40,449 nt of DNA from an uncultured Mediterraneibacter sp. Its GTDB lineage: Bacteria > Bacillota > Clostridia > Lachnospirales > Lachnospiraceae. Under the pieces are notes generated by a model. The model made no database searches, was not told where the DNA came from, and saw nothing but the letters and a program-made list of their open reading frames with translations. Shown piece after piece: positions 25,621 to 33,776 of the stretch. The translations under genes and the position numbers were made by a program. The stretch is taken from NCBI GenBank assembly GCA_944377745.1, contig CALWFV010000031.1, positions 1-40,449 on the forward strand. Direction: 5' to 3'. Every line of letters starts with the position of its first letter. The first letter of the stretch is position 1.

Positions 25621-26175
25621 ATGTCGCAGAGACGCAGGAGAAGAGTTGCCGTCGTACAGTGTTACGGAGGATGCAGGGCGAAAGAGAAGGTCCCTCTGGG
25701 AGAGCGGAAGGGAAACTGTGAAGAAATCCTGGCGTTTTATCCCGGCGGAGTATCAGCCTGCCGGTGGGGGTGCCTTGGGGGAGGAAGCTGCGTGGAAGCC
25801 TGCCGTCTGGGGGCGGTCAGGATCAGCGGGCAGGGAATCGCGGAAGTGGACAGGGAAAAATGTTCGGGATGCGGGCTGTGCGTGAAAGCATGTCCAAAGG
25901 AACTGATCCGGCTGACGTTCCCGGAATACAATATCTATCCGGCATGTGTCAATGAGGATCCCGGGGCGCAGGCAAGGAAAGAATGTGACGCAGGCTGCAT
26001 CGCCTGCGGGGTCTGCGTGAAGAACTGTCCGGTGGACGCCATCGGCATACAGGATAACCACGCGGTGATCGATGAGGAAAAATGTATCTCCTGCGGCATG
26101 TGCGCGGTCAAATGCCCGAGGGGGACGATCAGGGATTATAATGGGATTTTCACGGTCCGGGAAGAGCAGGGGTGA
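25621..26175 (+). CDS. RnfB-like polyferredoxin
   Basis: Soluble 184-residue iron-sulfur protein. The first part (CYGGC at 14-18, Cys33, then CRWGCLGGGSCVEAC at 47-61) copies the pattern of the RnfB C-terminal region. It is followed by ferredoxin motifs at 81-91 (CSGCGLCVKAC), 126-136 (CIACGVCVKNC) and 155-165 (CISCGMCAVKC). RnfB's membrane anchor is absent. The ATG at 25621 follows GAGGAGATGAG. Immediately before the selenium-dependent xanthine dehydrogenase, it is a likely electron carrier for that enzyme or YgfK. The upstream arginine-rich start (SQRRRRRVA) is unusual. Confidence 0.88.
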   Translation: MSQRRRRRVAVVQCYGGCRAKEKVPLGERKGNCEEILAFYPGGVSACRWGCLGGGSCVEACRLGAVRISGQGIAEVDREKCSGCGLCVKACPKELIRLTFPEYNIYPACVNEDPGAQARKECDAGCIACGVCVKNCPVDAIGIQDNHAVIDEEKCISCGMCAVKCPRGTIRDYNGIFTVREEQG

Positions 26176-26179
26176 GGAT

Positions 26180-28774
26180 ATGAAAGAGAATTATTGCTTT
26201 ATGGTAAACGGGATCCTGAGGAGCACAGATAAGGAGAAACCGTTGCTTCGGTATCTGAGGGACGACCTCTATCTGCATTCGGTCAAGGACGGATGCAGCG
26301 AGGGAGCCTGCGGCACCTGTACCATTATCGTGGACGGAAAGGCGGTAAAATCCTGTGTGCTCACTACAAAACTTGCCACAGGACACAGCATACTCACCAC
26401 GGAGGGGCTGAGCGAAGCGGAGAAAGAGGCGTTTGTCTATGCTTTTGGATCGAAAGGCTCCGTCCAGTGCGGATTCTGCATCCCGGGCATGGTCATGGCG
26501 GGAAAGGCTCTGATCGACAGGGTGCCCGACCCGACGGAGGAAGAGATAAAAACAGCACTGAAGGGCAATGTCTGCCGCTGCACCGGATATAAAAAGATCA
26601 TCGAGGGGATCCAGCTTGCGGCCGCGATCCTGCGGGGGGATGAGAAGATAGAGGAATCACTGGAGAAGGGCAGCGAGTACGGTGTGGGAAAGAAAGCGTT
26701 CCGCCTGGATGTGCGGGAAAAAGTCCTGGGGTATGGGGAATACCCGGACGATGTGGAACTGGAGGATATGGTCTATGCGTCGGCGGTGCGCTCCAGATAT
26801 CCCCGGGCGAGAGTGCTGGAGATCGACGCGGAGAAAGCGAAGGCGCTCCCGGGGGTGCTGGCGGTCCTCACAGCGGAAGATGTGCCCAATAACAAGGTGG
26901 GGCATCTGCAGCAGGACTGGGATGTGATGATCGAAAAAGGAAGCGTGACGCGGTGCGTGGGAGACGCGGTCTGCCTTGTCGTCGCGGAAGACAGGGAGAT
27001 CCTGGAGAAGGCGAAGAAACTTGTCCGGATCGAATATGAAGAACTGAAACCGGTGACGTCGATCTGGGAGGCGAGGGCAGAGGATGCGCCCAGGGTGCAT
27101 TCGTCTGGAAATCTCTGCCAGAGCAGACATGTCACGAGAGGAGACGCGAAGAAAGCCATCGCGGAATCGAAATATGTAGTAACGCAGGAATACAGTACGC
27201 CTTTTACAGAGCATGCATTTCTTGAACCGGAGTGCGCGGTGGCGTTTCCTTATAAGGATGGCGTCAAGGTCTATTCCTCGGACCAGGGGGTCTATGATAC
27301 CCGGCATGAGATCTCTATCATGCTGGGATGGGACCCGGAGCGGGTCGTGGTGGAAAACAAACTGGTGGGAGGAGGATTCGGCGGAAAAGAGGACGTCTCC
27401 GCCCAGCATATCGCGGCTCTCGCGGCGTTGAAGGTAAACCGTCCGGTCAAAGTCGTGTTTTCCAGGCAGGAGTCCATCAATTTCCATCCCAAGCGCCATG
27501 CCATGGAAGGATCCTTTACGCTGGCATGCGACGAGAACGGGATCTTTACCGGGCTGGACTGTGAGATCTACTTTGATACGGGGGCGTATGCGTCGCTCTG
27601 CGGTCCGGTCCTTGAGAGAGCCTGCACCCATTCGGTGGGACCCTACTGTTACCAGAATACGGACATCCGGGGATACGGATATTATACGAACAATCCGCCG
27701 GCGGGCGCTTTCCGGGGATTCGGCGTCTGTCAGAGTGAGTTCGCCCTGGAATCGAACATCAATCTGCTGGCGGAGAAGGTGGGCATCTCGCCCTGGGAGA
27801 TCCGTTACCGGAATGCAATTGAACCGGGAAAAGTCCTTCCAAACGGGCAGATCGCGGACTGTTCCACTGCCTTAAAGGAGACTCTCCTTGCCGTGAAAGA
27901 CGCCTACGAGAGCCATCCCGGAAGGGCAGGGATCGCCTGTGCCATGAAGAACGCCGGCGTAGGCGTCGGCCTGCCGGATAAAGGGAGGGCGAAGCTGACC
28001 GTACATGACGGAAAGGTGGAACTGTACAGCGCCGCATCCGATATCGGCCAGGGCTGCGCCACTGTCTTTGTCCAGATGGTCGCGGAGACCACAGGACTTG
28101 GAAAGGAGAAGATCCGGAATATGGGCGCAAACTCGGAAGTGGCGCCGGATTCCGGGACCACCTCCGGCTCCCGCCAGACGCTGATCACAGGAGAGGCGGT
28201 GAGGATGGCTTCAGCGGATCTGAACAGGGATCTTATGGAAGCTGGCGGCGACCTGGAGAAACTGGAAGGAAAAGAATATTTTGCAGAATTTTTCGACCCA
28301 ACGGACAAGCTGGGGGCGGATGTTCCGAACCCGAAGAGCCATGTGGCTTACGGGTTCGCCACCCATGTGGTCATCCTGGACGATGAGGGCAGGGTGAAGG
28401 AAGTCTATGCGGCACATGATTCGGGAAAGGTGGTAAATCCCATTGCCATTCAGGGGCAGATCGAAGGCGGCGTGCTGATGGGGCTGGGATATGCGCTGAC
28501 GGAGGATTTCCCGCTGAAAAACAGCGTGCCTCAGGCAAAATACGGCACGCTGGGGCTGATGCGCTCGACCCAGATCCCGGATATCCACGCGATCTATGTG
28601 GAAAAGGAAGAACTCCTTCCCTTCGCCTACGGCGCAAAAGGGATCGGGGAGATCGCAACGATCCCTACGGCGCCGGCAGTACAGGGCGCATACTATGCGA
28701 TGGACCATATCCTGAGGACGAGGCTTCCGATGGAAAACACATACTATTCAAAGAAACAGAAAACGGTGAGATGA
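26180..28774 (+). CDS. xdhD: Selenium-dependent xanthine dehydrogenase (XdhD-like, fused 2Fe-2S and Mo domains)
   Basis: Protein of 864 residues joining an iron-sulfur domain (Cys39, 44, 47, 59 and Cys97, 100, 132, 134) to a molybdopterin domain. The latter shows GGGFGGKEDVSAQ, PPAGAFRGFGVCQ (with the substrate-loop Arg) and GAKGIGEIATIPTAP with the catalytic Glu. It lacks an FAD domain. The start at 26180 removes an unrelated upstream extension. Together with yqeB and yqeC it fits the selenium-dependent xanthine dehydrogenase family, where labile Se is bound at Mo; no selenocysteine codon is needed. Without a YgfM-type FAD subunit here, electrons probably go to the neighbouring ferredoxin or YgfK (inference). 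Confidence 0.92.
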   Translation: MKENYCFMVNGILRSTDKEKPLLRYLRDDLYLHSVKDGCSEGACGTCTIIVDGKAVKSCVLTTKLATGHSILTTEGLSEAEKEAFVYAFGSKGSVQCGFCIPGMVMAGKALIDRVPDPTEEEIKTALKGNVCRCTGYKKIIEGIQLAAAILRGDEKIEESLEKGSEYGVGKKAFRLDVREKVLGYGEYPDDVELEDMVYASAVRSRYPRARVLEIDAEKAKALPGVLAVLTAEDVPNNKVGHLQQDWDVMIEKGSVTRCVGDAVCLVVAEDREILEKAKKLVRIEYEELKPVTSIWEARAEDAPRVHSSGNLCQSRHVTRGDAKKAIAESKYVVTQEYSTPFTEHAFLEPECAVAFPYKDGVKVYSSDQGVYDTRHEISIMLGWDPERVVVENKLVGGGFGGKEDVSAQHIAALAALKVNRPVKVVFSRQESINFHPKRHAMEGSFTLACDENGIFTGLDCEIYFDTGAYASLCGPVLERACTHSVGPYCYQNTDIRGYGYYTNNPPAGAFRGFGVCQSEFALESNINLLAEKVGISPWEIRYRNAIEPGKVLPNGQIADCSTALKETLLAVKDAYESHPGRAGIACAMKNAGVGVGLPDKGRAKLTVHDGKVELYSAASDIGQGCATVFVQMVAETTGLGKEKIRNMGANSEVAPDSGTTSGSRQTLITGEAVRMASADLNRDLMEAGGDLEKLEGKEYFAEFFDPTDKLGADVPNPKSHVAYGFATHVVILDDEGRVKEVYAAHDSGKVVNPIAIQGQIEGGVLMGLGYALTEDFPLKNSVPQAKYGTLGLMRSTQIPDIHAIYVEKEELLPFAYGAKGIGEIATIPTAPAVQGAYYAMDHILRTRLPMENTYYSKKQKTVR

Positions 28775-28779
28775 TCGAG

Positions 28780-29730
28780 ATGAAAAAGAGAGCTTTATCG
28801 GCGATACTGGCGGCAGGGATGGTATTTTCCATGGCAGGGTGTTCCGGCGGGAGCGATGACAGCCGGAATGCGGAGAACAGCGCGGGGAATAATGCGGAAA
28901 ATGACTCAGAGAATGACGCGGAGAATACAGGCGGACAGGAAGACGGTCCGGCGGCCGGAGCTGAGGGAAGCGCGGAGGAAACGGAGATCCAGGTATTTAT
29001 CGCAGCCAGCTTGAATACGGTGATGACAGACCTGGCGGACCGGTACAGTAAAGAACACCCGGAAGTAAAGATCACCTTTAACGCGGACAGTTCGGGGACT
29101 CTGCTGACGCAGATCGAAGAGGGGTATGAGTGCGATATCTTCTTCTCCGCAGCGCAGAAGCAGATGGACGACCTGGAAGCGGACGGGCTCATGGCCGAGG
29201 GAACGAGAGCCAATGTGGTCAACAATCAGGTCGTGGTGGTCACGTTAAAAGACAGCGGGACGAGTGTGACAGGTCTTGAAAATATCGGAGATGCAGAGAG
29301 CATCGCTCTTGCAGGCGGAAGCGTGCCGGTAGGAAGATATACAAGACAGGCTCTGGTCAACCTGGGCATCCTTCCTGAGACGGATGATCCGGCGTCTATT
29401 ACGACAGAAGAAGTGTCAGAAGCGCTTGGCGGCGTGGAGATCAGCGAGCAGGCAAATGTGAGCAAGGTGCTCATGGCGGTGGCAGAGGGTTCCTGCGAGG
29501 TGGGAACGACCTATTATTCCGATACATACGGATATGAAGACGATCTTGATATCCTCGAGACAGTGAGCTATGATCTGACGGGGGACGTGATCTATCCGAT
29601 CGCGCGTGTCGTAAACGAAGAGGCAGACGAAGCGCAGACCGCTGCGGCGGAGGATTTCCTCGCCTATGTGCTCTCGGACGAGGCGGAGGAAGTATTTGAT
29701 TCTTATTATTTTGATACGGATGTGGAATAA
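28780..29730 (+). CDS. modA: Molybdate ABC transporter binding lipoprotein
   Basis: Extracellular molybdate-binding lipoprotein of 316 residues. Lipobox FSMAGC with Cys21, then a long Asn/Glu/Asp-rich spacer (about 25-65, repeats of AEN/SEN), then the ModA fold: VFIAASLNTVMTDLA, FNADSSGTL and CDIFFSAAQKQMDDLE. An ATG at 28771 overlaps the xdhD stop, but the one at 28780 has GGTGAG at suitable distance and begins with the lysine-rich signal sequence. Placement directly after the molybdenum enzyme suggests dedicated metal supply. Confidence 0.93.
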   Translation: MKKRALSAILAAGMVFSMAGCSGGSDDSRNAENSAGNNAENDSENDAENTGGQEDGPAAGAEGSAEETEIQVFIAASLNTVMTDLADRYSKEHPEVKITFNADSSGTLLTQIEEGYECDIFFSAAQKQMDDLEADGLMAEGTRANVVNNQVVVVTLKDSGTSVTGLENIGDAESIALAGGSVPVGRYTRQALVNLGILPETDDPASITTEEVSEALGGVEISEQANVSKVLMAVAEGSCEVGTTYYSDTYGYEDDLDILETVSYDLTGDVIYPIARVVNEEADEAQTAAAEDFLAYVLSDEAEEVFDSYYFDTDVE

Positions 29731-29835
29731 AGACGGATAAAATGCGGCAGGAAGGGAGCGGTACACGGAAGGAGCAAGACTGTGCGCCGCTCCCTTTCCG
29801 GCTGCGCAGGCGACTGTACTGTGAGGAGGAAGACA

Positions 29836-30540
29836 ATGAAAGAGATAATGGATATACTGGAAGAACTGGACTGGAGCCCGCTGTTTATCTCGCTTAAGAC
29901 AGGCGTGGCAGCTACAGTTATTTCCTTTTTCCTGGGGATTTTTGCGGCGAGAAGAGCGGTGAAGGCGCCGCCCGGGAAAAAGGCGGTGATCGATGGGATA
30001 CTGTCGCTCCCGATGGTGCTTCCGCCCACCGTCGCCGGTTTTTTTCTTCTGCTCCTTTTCAGCAGGCGCAGACCGCTGGGAGAATTTCTGTTTGACGAGT
30101 TCGGATTCAAGGTAGTGCAGACCTGGCTGGGATGCGTCATCGCGGCGACGGTCATCGCCTTCCCGCTGATGTACAGGAACGCCAGGGCGGCGATGGAACA
30201 GATCGATGTAAACCTTGTCTACGCGGGGCGGACACTGGGCATGTCGGAGTCAGAGATATTCTGGAAAGTCGTCGTCCCGACGGCGGGACCGGGGATCGCT
30301 TCCGGGACGATCCTGACATTTGCCAGGGCGCTGGGAGAGTACGGAGCCACATCCATGCTGGCGGGAAATATCCCGGGAAAGACAGGGACCATCTCCCAGA
30401 AGATCGCCATGGTAATACAGGACGGAGATTACCTGACCGCCGGGATCTGGGTCGTCATCGTGTTGGTCATCGCATTTGTCATTATTTTCCTGATGAATCT
30501 GATCTCGGGGAAAAAGATGAAGAATGTGGGGAGGTGGTAG
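29836..30540 (+). CDS. modB: Molybdate ABC transporter permease
   Basis: Membrane permease of 234 residues with about five or six hydrophobic segments. The EAA-type loop is seen at AGRTLGMSESEIFWKVVVPT, about 131-150, followed by the PGIASGTILTFARALGEYG typical of ModB/CysT permeases. The ATG at 29836 follows GAGGAGGA. An upstream in-frame ATG at 29782 adds a cysteine-rich, non-conserved stretch and is not used. It forms the membrane part of ModABC. Confidence 0.93.
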   Translation: MKEIMDILEELDWSPLFISLKTGVAATVISFFLGIFAARRAVKAPPGKKAVIDGILSLPMVLPPTVAGFFLLLLFSRRRPLGEFLFDEFGFKVVQTWLGCVIAATVIAFPLMYRNARAAMEQIDVNLVYAGRTLGMSESEIFWKVVVPTAGPGIASGTILTFARALGEYGATSMLAGNIPGKTGTISQKIAMVIQDGDYLTAGIWVVIVLVIAFVIIFLMNLISGKKMKNVGRW

Positions 30541-30543
30541 CCC

Positions 30544-31602
30544 GTGTCGATCTCTGTGGAGATACATAAAAACCTGAATTCTTTTATGCTGGATGTCAGC
30601 TTCCGGAGCACATCCCGGCGCATCGGGATACTGGGCGCGTCGGGATGCGGGAAAAGTATGACGCTGAAAAGCATTGCCGGGATCGAGACGCCGGACGCCG
30701 GGAGGATCGCAGTGGAGGACCGGATCCTTTTCGACAGCGGCAGCAGGATCGATCTGAAGCCGCAGAAGAGAAATGTGGGGTATCTTTTCCAGAACTATGC
30801 GCTGTTCCCCACTATGACGGTGGAGAAGAACATCGGGGCGGGACTGAAGGGGAACCGCATCGAGAAAGAGAAACGGGTCAGGGAGATGATCCGGAAATTC
30901 CAGTTGGAAGGGCTTGAACAGCAGCTCCCGGATCAGCTCTCCGGCGGGCAGCAGCAGAGGGTGGCGCTGGCGCGCATCATGGCATATGAGCCGGATGTGA
31001 TCCTCCTGGACGAGCCCTTCTCTGCACTGGATATGTTCCTGAAAGACCGGCTCCAAAGAGAACTGGAGAACATGCTGGAGGGGTATGGGGGAACGGTCAT
31101 CCTGGTATCCCATGACAGGGACGAGGTTTACCGATTCAGCGAGGAACTGCTTATCATGGATCAGGGAAGGATCGCCGCGGCAGGACCGACAAAAGAAGTG
31201 TTCCGGGATCCGAAGAATAAGACAGCGGCGAGGCTGACCGGATGCAAGAATTTTTCAAGGATCCGAAAACTGGGGAAGGATACGGTGGAAGCTATCGACT
31301 GGGATCTGGTGCTGCATACAGGCAGGACAGTCCCGGATGACGCAGAATATATCGGATACCGTGCCCATGATTTCGTCCCCGTATGGGGAGAGGCGGGAGA
31401 GAATATGCTGAGATTTGATCCGGTGAGCAGCGCGTCTCTTCCCTTTGAGCATAATTACTATATCCGTCCCGGGAAAAAGGCTGGCGCGGATGAGGTGATC
31501 TGCTGGTTTGTCCAGCGGGAGGAGCTTCAGCGGCTTGAAGGAAGGGGAAAACCGGACTATTTAAAAATAGAGGAAGAAAAAATATTGTTTCTTAAAAAAT
31601 GA
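30544..31602 (+). CDS. modC: Molybdate ABC transporter ATPase
   Basis: ATPase of 352 residues that drives molybdate import. Walker A GASGCGKSM near 34-42, Q-loop FQNYALFPTM, signature LSGGQQQR, Walker B VILLDEPFSALD, and a C-terminal regulatory region (about 230-352) in the TOBE/MOP position. It starts with GTG at 30544, supported by GGGGAGGTGG about 9 bases upstream; the gene follows modB by 3 bases. It is the last gene of the plus-strand operon; a hairpin at 31677-31709 may end read-through. Confidence 0.93.
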   Translation: MSISVEIHKNLNSFMLDVSFRSTSRRIGILGASGCGKSMTLKSIAGIETPDAGRIAVEDRILFDSGSRIDLKPQKRNVGYLFQNYALFPTMTVEKNIGAGLKGNRIEKEKRVREMIRKFQLEGLEQQLPDQLSGGQQQRVALARIMAYEPDVILLDEPFSALDMFLKDRLQRELENMLEGYGGTVILVSHDRDEVYRFSEELLIMDQGRIAAAGPTKEVFRDPKNKTAARLTGCKNFSRIRKLGKDTVEAIDWDLVLHTGRTVPDDAEYIGYRAHDFVPVWGEAGENMLRFDPVSSASLPFEHNYYIRPGKKAGADEVICWFVQREELQRLEGRGKPDYLKIEEEKILFLKK

Positions 31603-31636
31603 AATAAAAATGAAGGTAAAAACTTGGTAAAACGTA

Positions 31637-31665
31637 TTTACAGTAGGAAAAAAGTGTTATATAAT
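31637..31665 (+). promoter_or_regulatory. Strong promoter of the MATE gene
   Basis: TTTACA (31637-31642), 17 bases, then a perfect TATAAT (31660-31665), giving a start near 31672. Confidence 0.85.
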
Positions 31666-31676
31666 CTCCTGGTTAT

Positions 31677-31709
31677 AAAGGATATGTCACGGATCGGCGT
31701 ATCCTTTTT
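31677..31709 (+). terminator. Hairpin with T tract in the MATE leader / end of the modC operon
   Basis: AAAGGATA (31677-31684) pairs with TATCCTTT and the T tract continues to 31709. It terminates modC read-through, but since it lies about 5 bases after the MATE start site it could also attenuate the MATE transcript. A small GCCC/GGGC hairpin follows. Confidence 0.75.
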
Positions 31710-31757
31710 GTATGCCCTGCGGGGCGTTCAGAAAGAGTGAAGGGAGAAGGTACAGCA

Positions 31758-33137
31758 ATGAAAAACGGAAAAGTACAGCATAATATGACTTCGGGAAGCC
31801 CTATGAAATTGATACTGGCTTTTACGCTTCCGATCTTTATCGGAAATGTTTTTCAGCAGTTTTATAATATGGCGGATGCCGTCATCGTAGGAAAATTCGT
31901 GGGGACGAAAGCACTGGCAGCGGTAGGGAGCACGGGGACGATCATGTTTTTGATCTACGGATTTGCCGTCGGGATGACGGCGGGCTACACGGTGCTCACA
32001 GCCCAGAAGTTTGGAGCGGGAGACCTGAAGGCGATGCGTCAGACAGTGGCGGGGGCAGCAATCCTCTCCATGATCGTGGGAGTTATACTGACGGCAGCTT
32101 TTATGATCTTTATGAAGCCGCTTCTGATCCTGATGAACACCCCGGCGGATATTTTTGACGACGCCTATGCCTATATCATGATCATCAGCGGAGGGATCCT
32201 TGCCCAGATGCTCTACAATCTGCTGGCGAGCATACTCCGGGCGCTTGGGAACAGTACGGTTCCTCTTTATTTCCTGATCTTTTCCGCCCTTCTTAATATC
32301 GTCCTGGACCTTGTCCTGATCATCGTCTTCCACATGGGCGCGGCGGGAGCGGCTGTGGCGACAGTGATATCCCAGGGGATGTCAGGGCTTTTATGCCTGC
32401 TGTATATTATCAGGAAAGTTCCGGAGCTGCGGATGACAAAGGACGACTGGCGACCGTCGGGGGATATGCTGAAGATCCAGCTTCGGATCGGTCTGCCGAT
32501 GGCGCTCCAGTATTCCATTACCGCTATCGGGACCATGATGGTGCAGAGTTCACTGAACATACTGGGGTCCACCCTTGTCGCTGCATATACTGCTGCAGGG
32601 AAGATCGAGCAGGTTATCACCCAGGCGTACGTGGCGATGGGGACGACTATCGCTACATACAGTGCGCAGAACATGGGGGCGGGGGATGTGAAGAGGATCC
32701 GCCAGGGATTCCGTTCCATAACCATACTGGGGATCATTTATTCTGTGATCGCGGCGGCGTTTATCATGACCGCCGGAAAATATATGACTTATCTGTTCGT
32801 ATCAGAGGATGTAGGCGTGATCATGGATTCGGTGGATATCTATCTGAAATGCATCGGCATCTTTTTCATTCCGCTGGCTGTGGTAAATATATACCGGAAC
32901 GGCATACAGGGGCTGGGATATGGATTCCTGCCCATGACCGCAGGGATCGCCGAACTTGTCGGACGGGGGATCGTGGCGGTCATCGCGGCGGAGAAGAGAA
33001 GCTATACGGGAGTCTGTCTTGCCGGTCCGGCAGCGTGGATCCTGGCGGGAGGACTGCTCCTTGTCATGTATTTTTATATCATGAAAAAGGACATAAAAAA
33101 GATATTCCCCGGAAATCAAAAGGAATATCGGAACTGA
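31758..33137 (+). CDS. MATE family efflux transporter
   Basis: Membrane protein of 459 residues with about 12 hydrophobic segments. MATE features: an N-terminal SPMKLILAFTLPIFIGNVFQ, FYNMADAVIVGKFVGTKALAAVG, and a matching second half with LPMALQYSITAIGTMMVQ. It exports organic cations, drugs or metabolites using Na+ or H+. The start at 31758 follows AGGGAGAAGG. The substrate is unknown. It follows the purine island but has its own promoter. Confidence 0.92.
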   Translation: MKNGKVQHNMTSGSPMKLILAFTLPIFIGNVFQQFYNMADAVIVGKFVGTKALAAVGSTGTIMFLIYGFAVGMTAGYTVLTAQKFGAGDLKAMRQTVAGAAILSMIVGVILTAAFMIFMKPLLILMNTPADIFDDAYAYIMIISGGILAQMLYNLLASILRALGNSTVPLYFLIFSALLNIVLDLVLIIVFHMGAAGAAVATVISQGMSGLLCLLYIIRKVPELRMTKDDWRPSGDMLKIQLRIGLPMALQYSITAIGTMMVQSSLNILGSTLVAAYTAAGKIEQVITQAYVAMGTTIATYSAQNMGAGDVKRIRQGFRSITILGIIYSVIAAAFIMTAGKYMTYLFVSEDVGVIMDSVDIYLKCIGIFFIPLAVVNIYRNGIQGLGYGFLPMTAGIAELVGRGIVAVIAAEKRSYTGVCLAGPAAWILAGGLLLVMYFYIMKKDIKKIFPGNQKEYRN

Positions 33138-33147
33138 CGTCTTTATT

Positions 33148-33222
33148 GATTAGGCGAAGTCCAATGGCTATACATACAAGGCTGTATGCACAGCCATCGT
33201 CTTCTTTGTTGATGGTCTAATC
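33148..33222 (+). other. Nested inverted repeats downstream of the MATE gene
   Basis: GATTAG (33148-33153) with CTAATC (33217-33222) encloses ATGGCT (33164-33169) with AGCCAT (33192-33197) and ATACA with TGTAT. It is probably a 3' stem-loop, perhaps a terminator, but it has only a broken T-rich stretch. The rest of the gap to 33320 shows nothing recognisable. Confidence 0.4.
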
Positions 33223-33320
33223 ATAGCAGTGAATTGTGAATCGCCTGTGACAAGTTTTAAAAGAAATCCTGAAGATTATAAAATATAAATGAAATTTTAT
33301 CAGGCGGAAAGGCTTGCGTA

Positions 33321-33632
33321 TCATGGGGCGCTATTCACGATGTGCATCGCTTCTTTTGAGGCGTCAAGCCAGCGGGATCTCTCTGCCTCAAACCGCTCAT
33401 GCAGCCATGCTATCGCCTGGTCCATCCCCTCATCGGAGAGGGGGAAGGTGGCGCTTTCCTTGTCTTCTTCCGGTGTGTCCTCGAAACACCAGGGCTCCGG
33501 GTAGATAAAGACAGTGAAGGTGGTACTGTTTTTCCCGTCATCGCCCCGAAAAAAATAGCGCATGCCGTGGTGGCTCCCGGAGAACGGTTCTTTTTTCAGC
33601 CCCCCGTAGGGGATCAGTCTTTTATCGATCAT
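33321..33632 (-). CDS. Small conserved-looking protein of unknown function
   Basis: 103 residues, soluble, rich in aromatic and charged residues (MIDKRLIPYGGLKKEPFSGS start; FTVFIYPEPWCFEDTPEEDK in the middle; a C-terminal helix FEAERSRWLDASKEA). AAAGGA lies upstream of the ATG. I do not recognise a family. The start, length and codon usage look like a real gene. It is alone on the minus strand between the MATE gene and the orphan binding protein. Confidence 0.75.
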   Translation of the reverse strand: MIDKRLIPYGGLKKEPFSGSHHGMRYFFRGDDGKNSTTFTVFIYPEPWCFEDTPEEDKESATFPLSDEGMDQAIAWLHERFEAERSRWLDASKEAMHIVNSAP

Positions 33633-33688
33633 AATTTCAGTCCTTTCTGCGGCGCCAAGATAAGAAAATATGCGCCGATAAACTCAGA

Positions 33689-33733
33689 TAGAGTCAGCGG
33701 CCGGGAGAAGTTTCTCCCGGTGCGCTGACTCTA
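33689..33733. other. Very long stem-loop after the NMT1-type binding-protein gene
   Basis: TAGAGTCAGCG (33689-33699) pairs with CGCTGACTCTA (33723-33733), and the interior CCGGGAGAA pairs with TTCTCCCGG, giving about 20 pairs. It sits about 45 bases after the binding-protein stop codon. There is no T tract on the downstream side of either strand, so it is a 3' hairpin of uncertain termination ability. A second smaller hairpin (33650-33655/33672-33677) precedes the next gene's RBS. Confidence 0.6.
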
Positions 33734-33776
33734 TTATAATAAAAAAATGTCTGTCATGCCAGTATGATCAAAGATT

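Noticed and set aside
26180-28774. Selenocysteine in the selenium-dependent xanthine dehydrogenase
   Set aside because: The reading frame is uninterrupted by TGA, and this enzyme class uses a labile selenium at molybdenum rather than selenocysteine.
31666-31757. Guanidine (ykkC-type) riboswitch before the MATE gene
   Set aside because: An ACGG occurs in the loop of one hairpin, but the paired-hairpin or ykkC core arrangement is missing.
33689-33733. Long hairpin as a canonical intrinsic terminator
   Set aside because: No T tract follows the stem on the transcribed side of either strand; kept only as a structured element.
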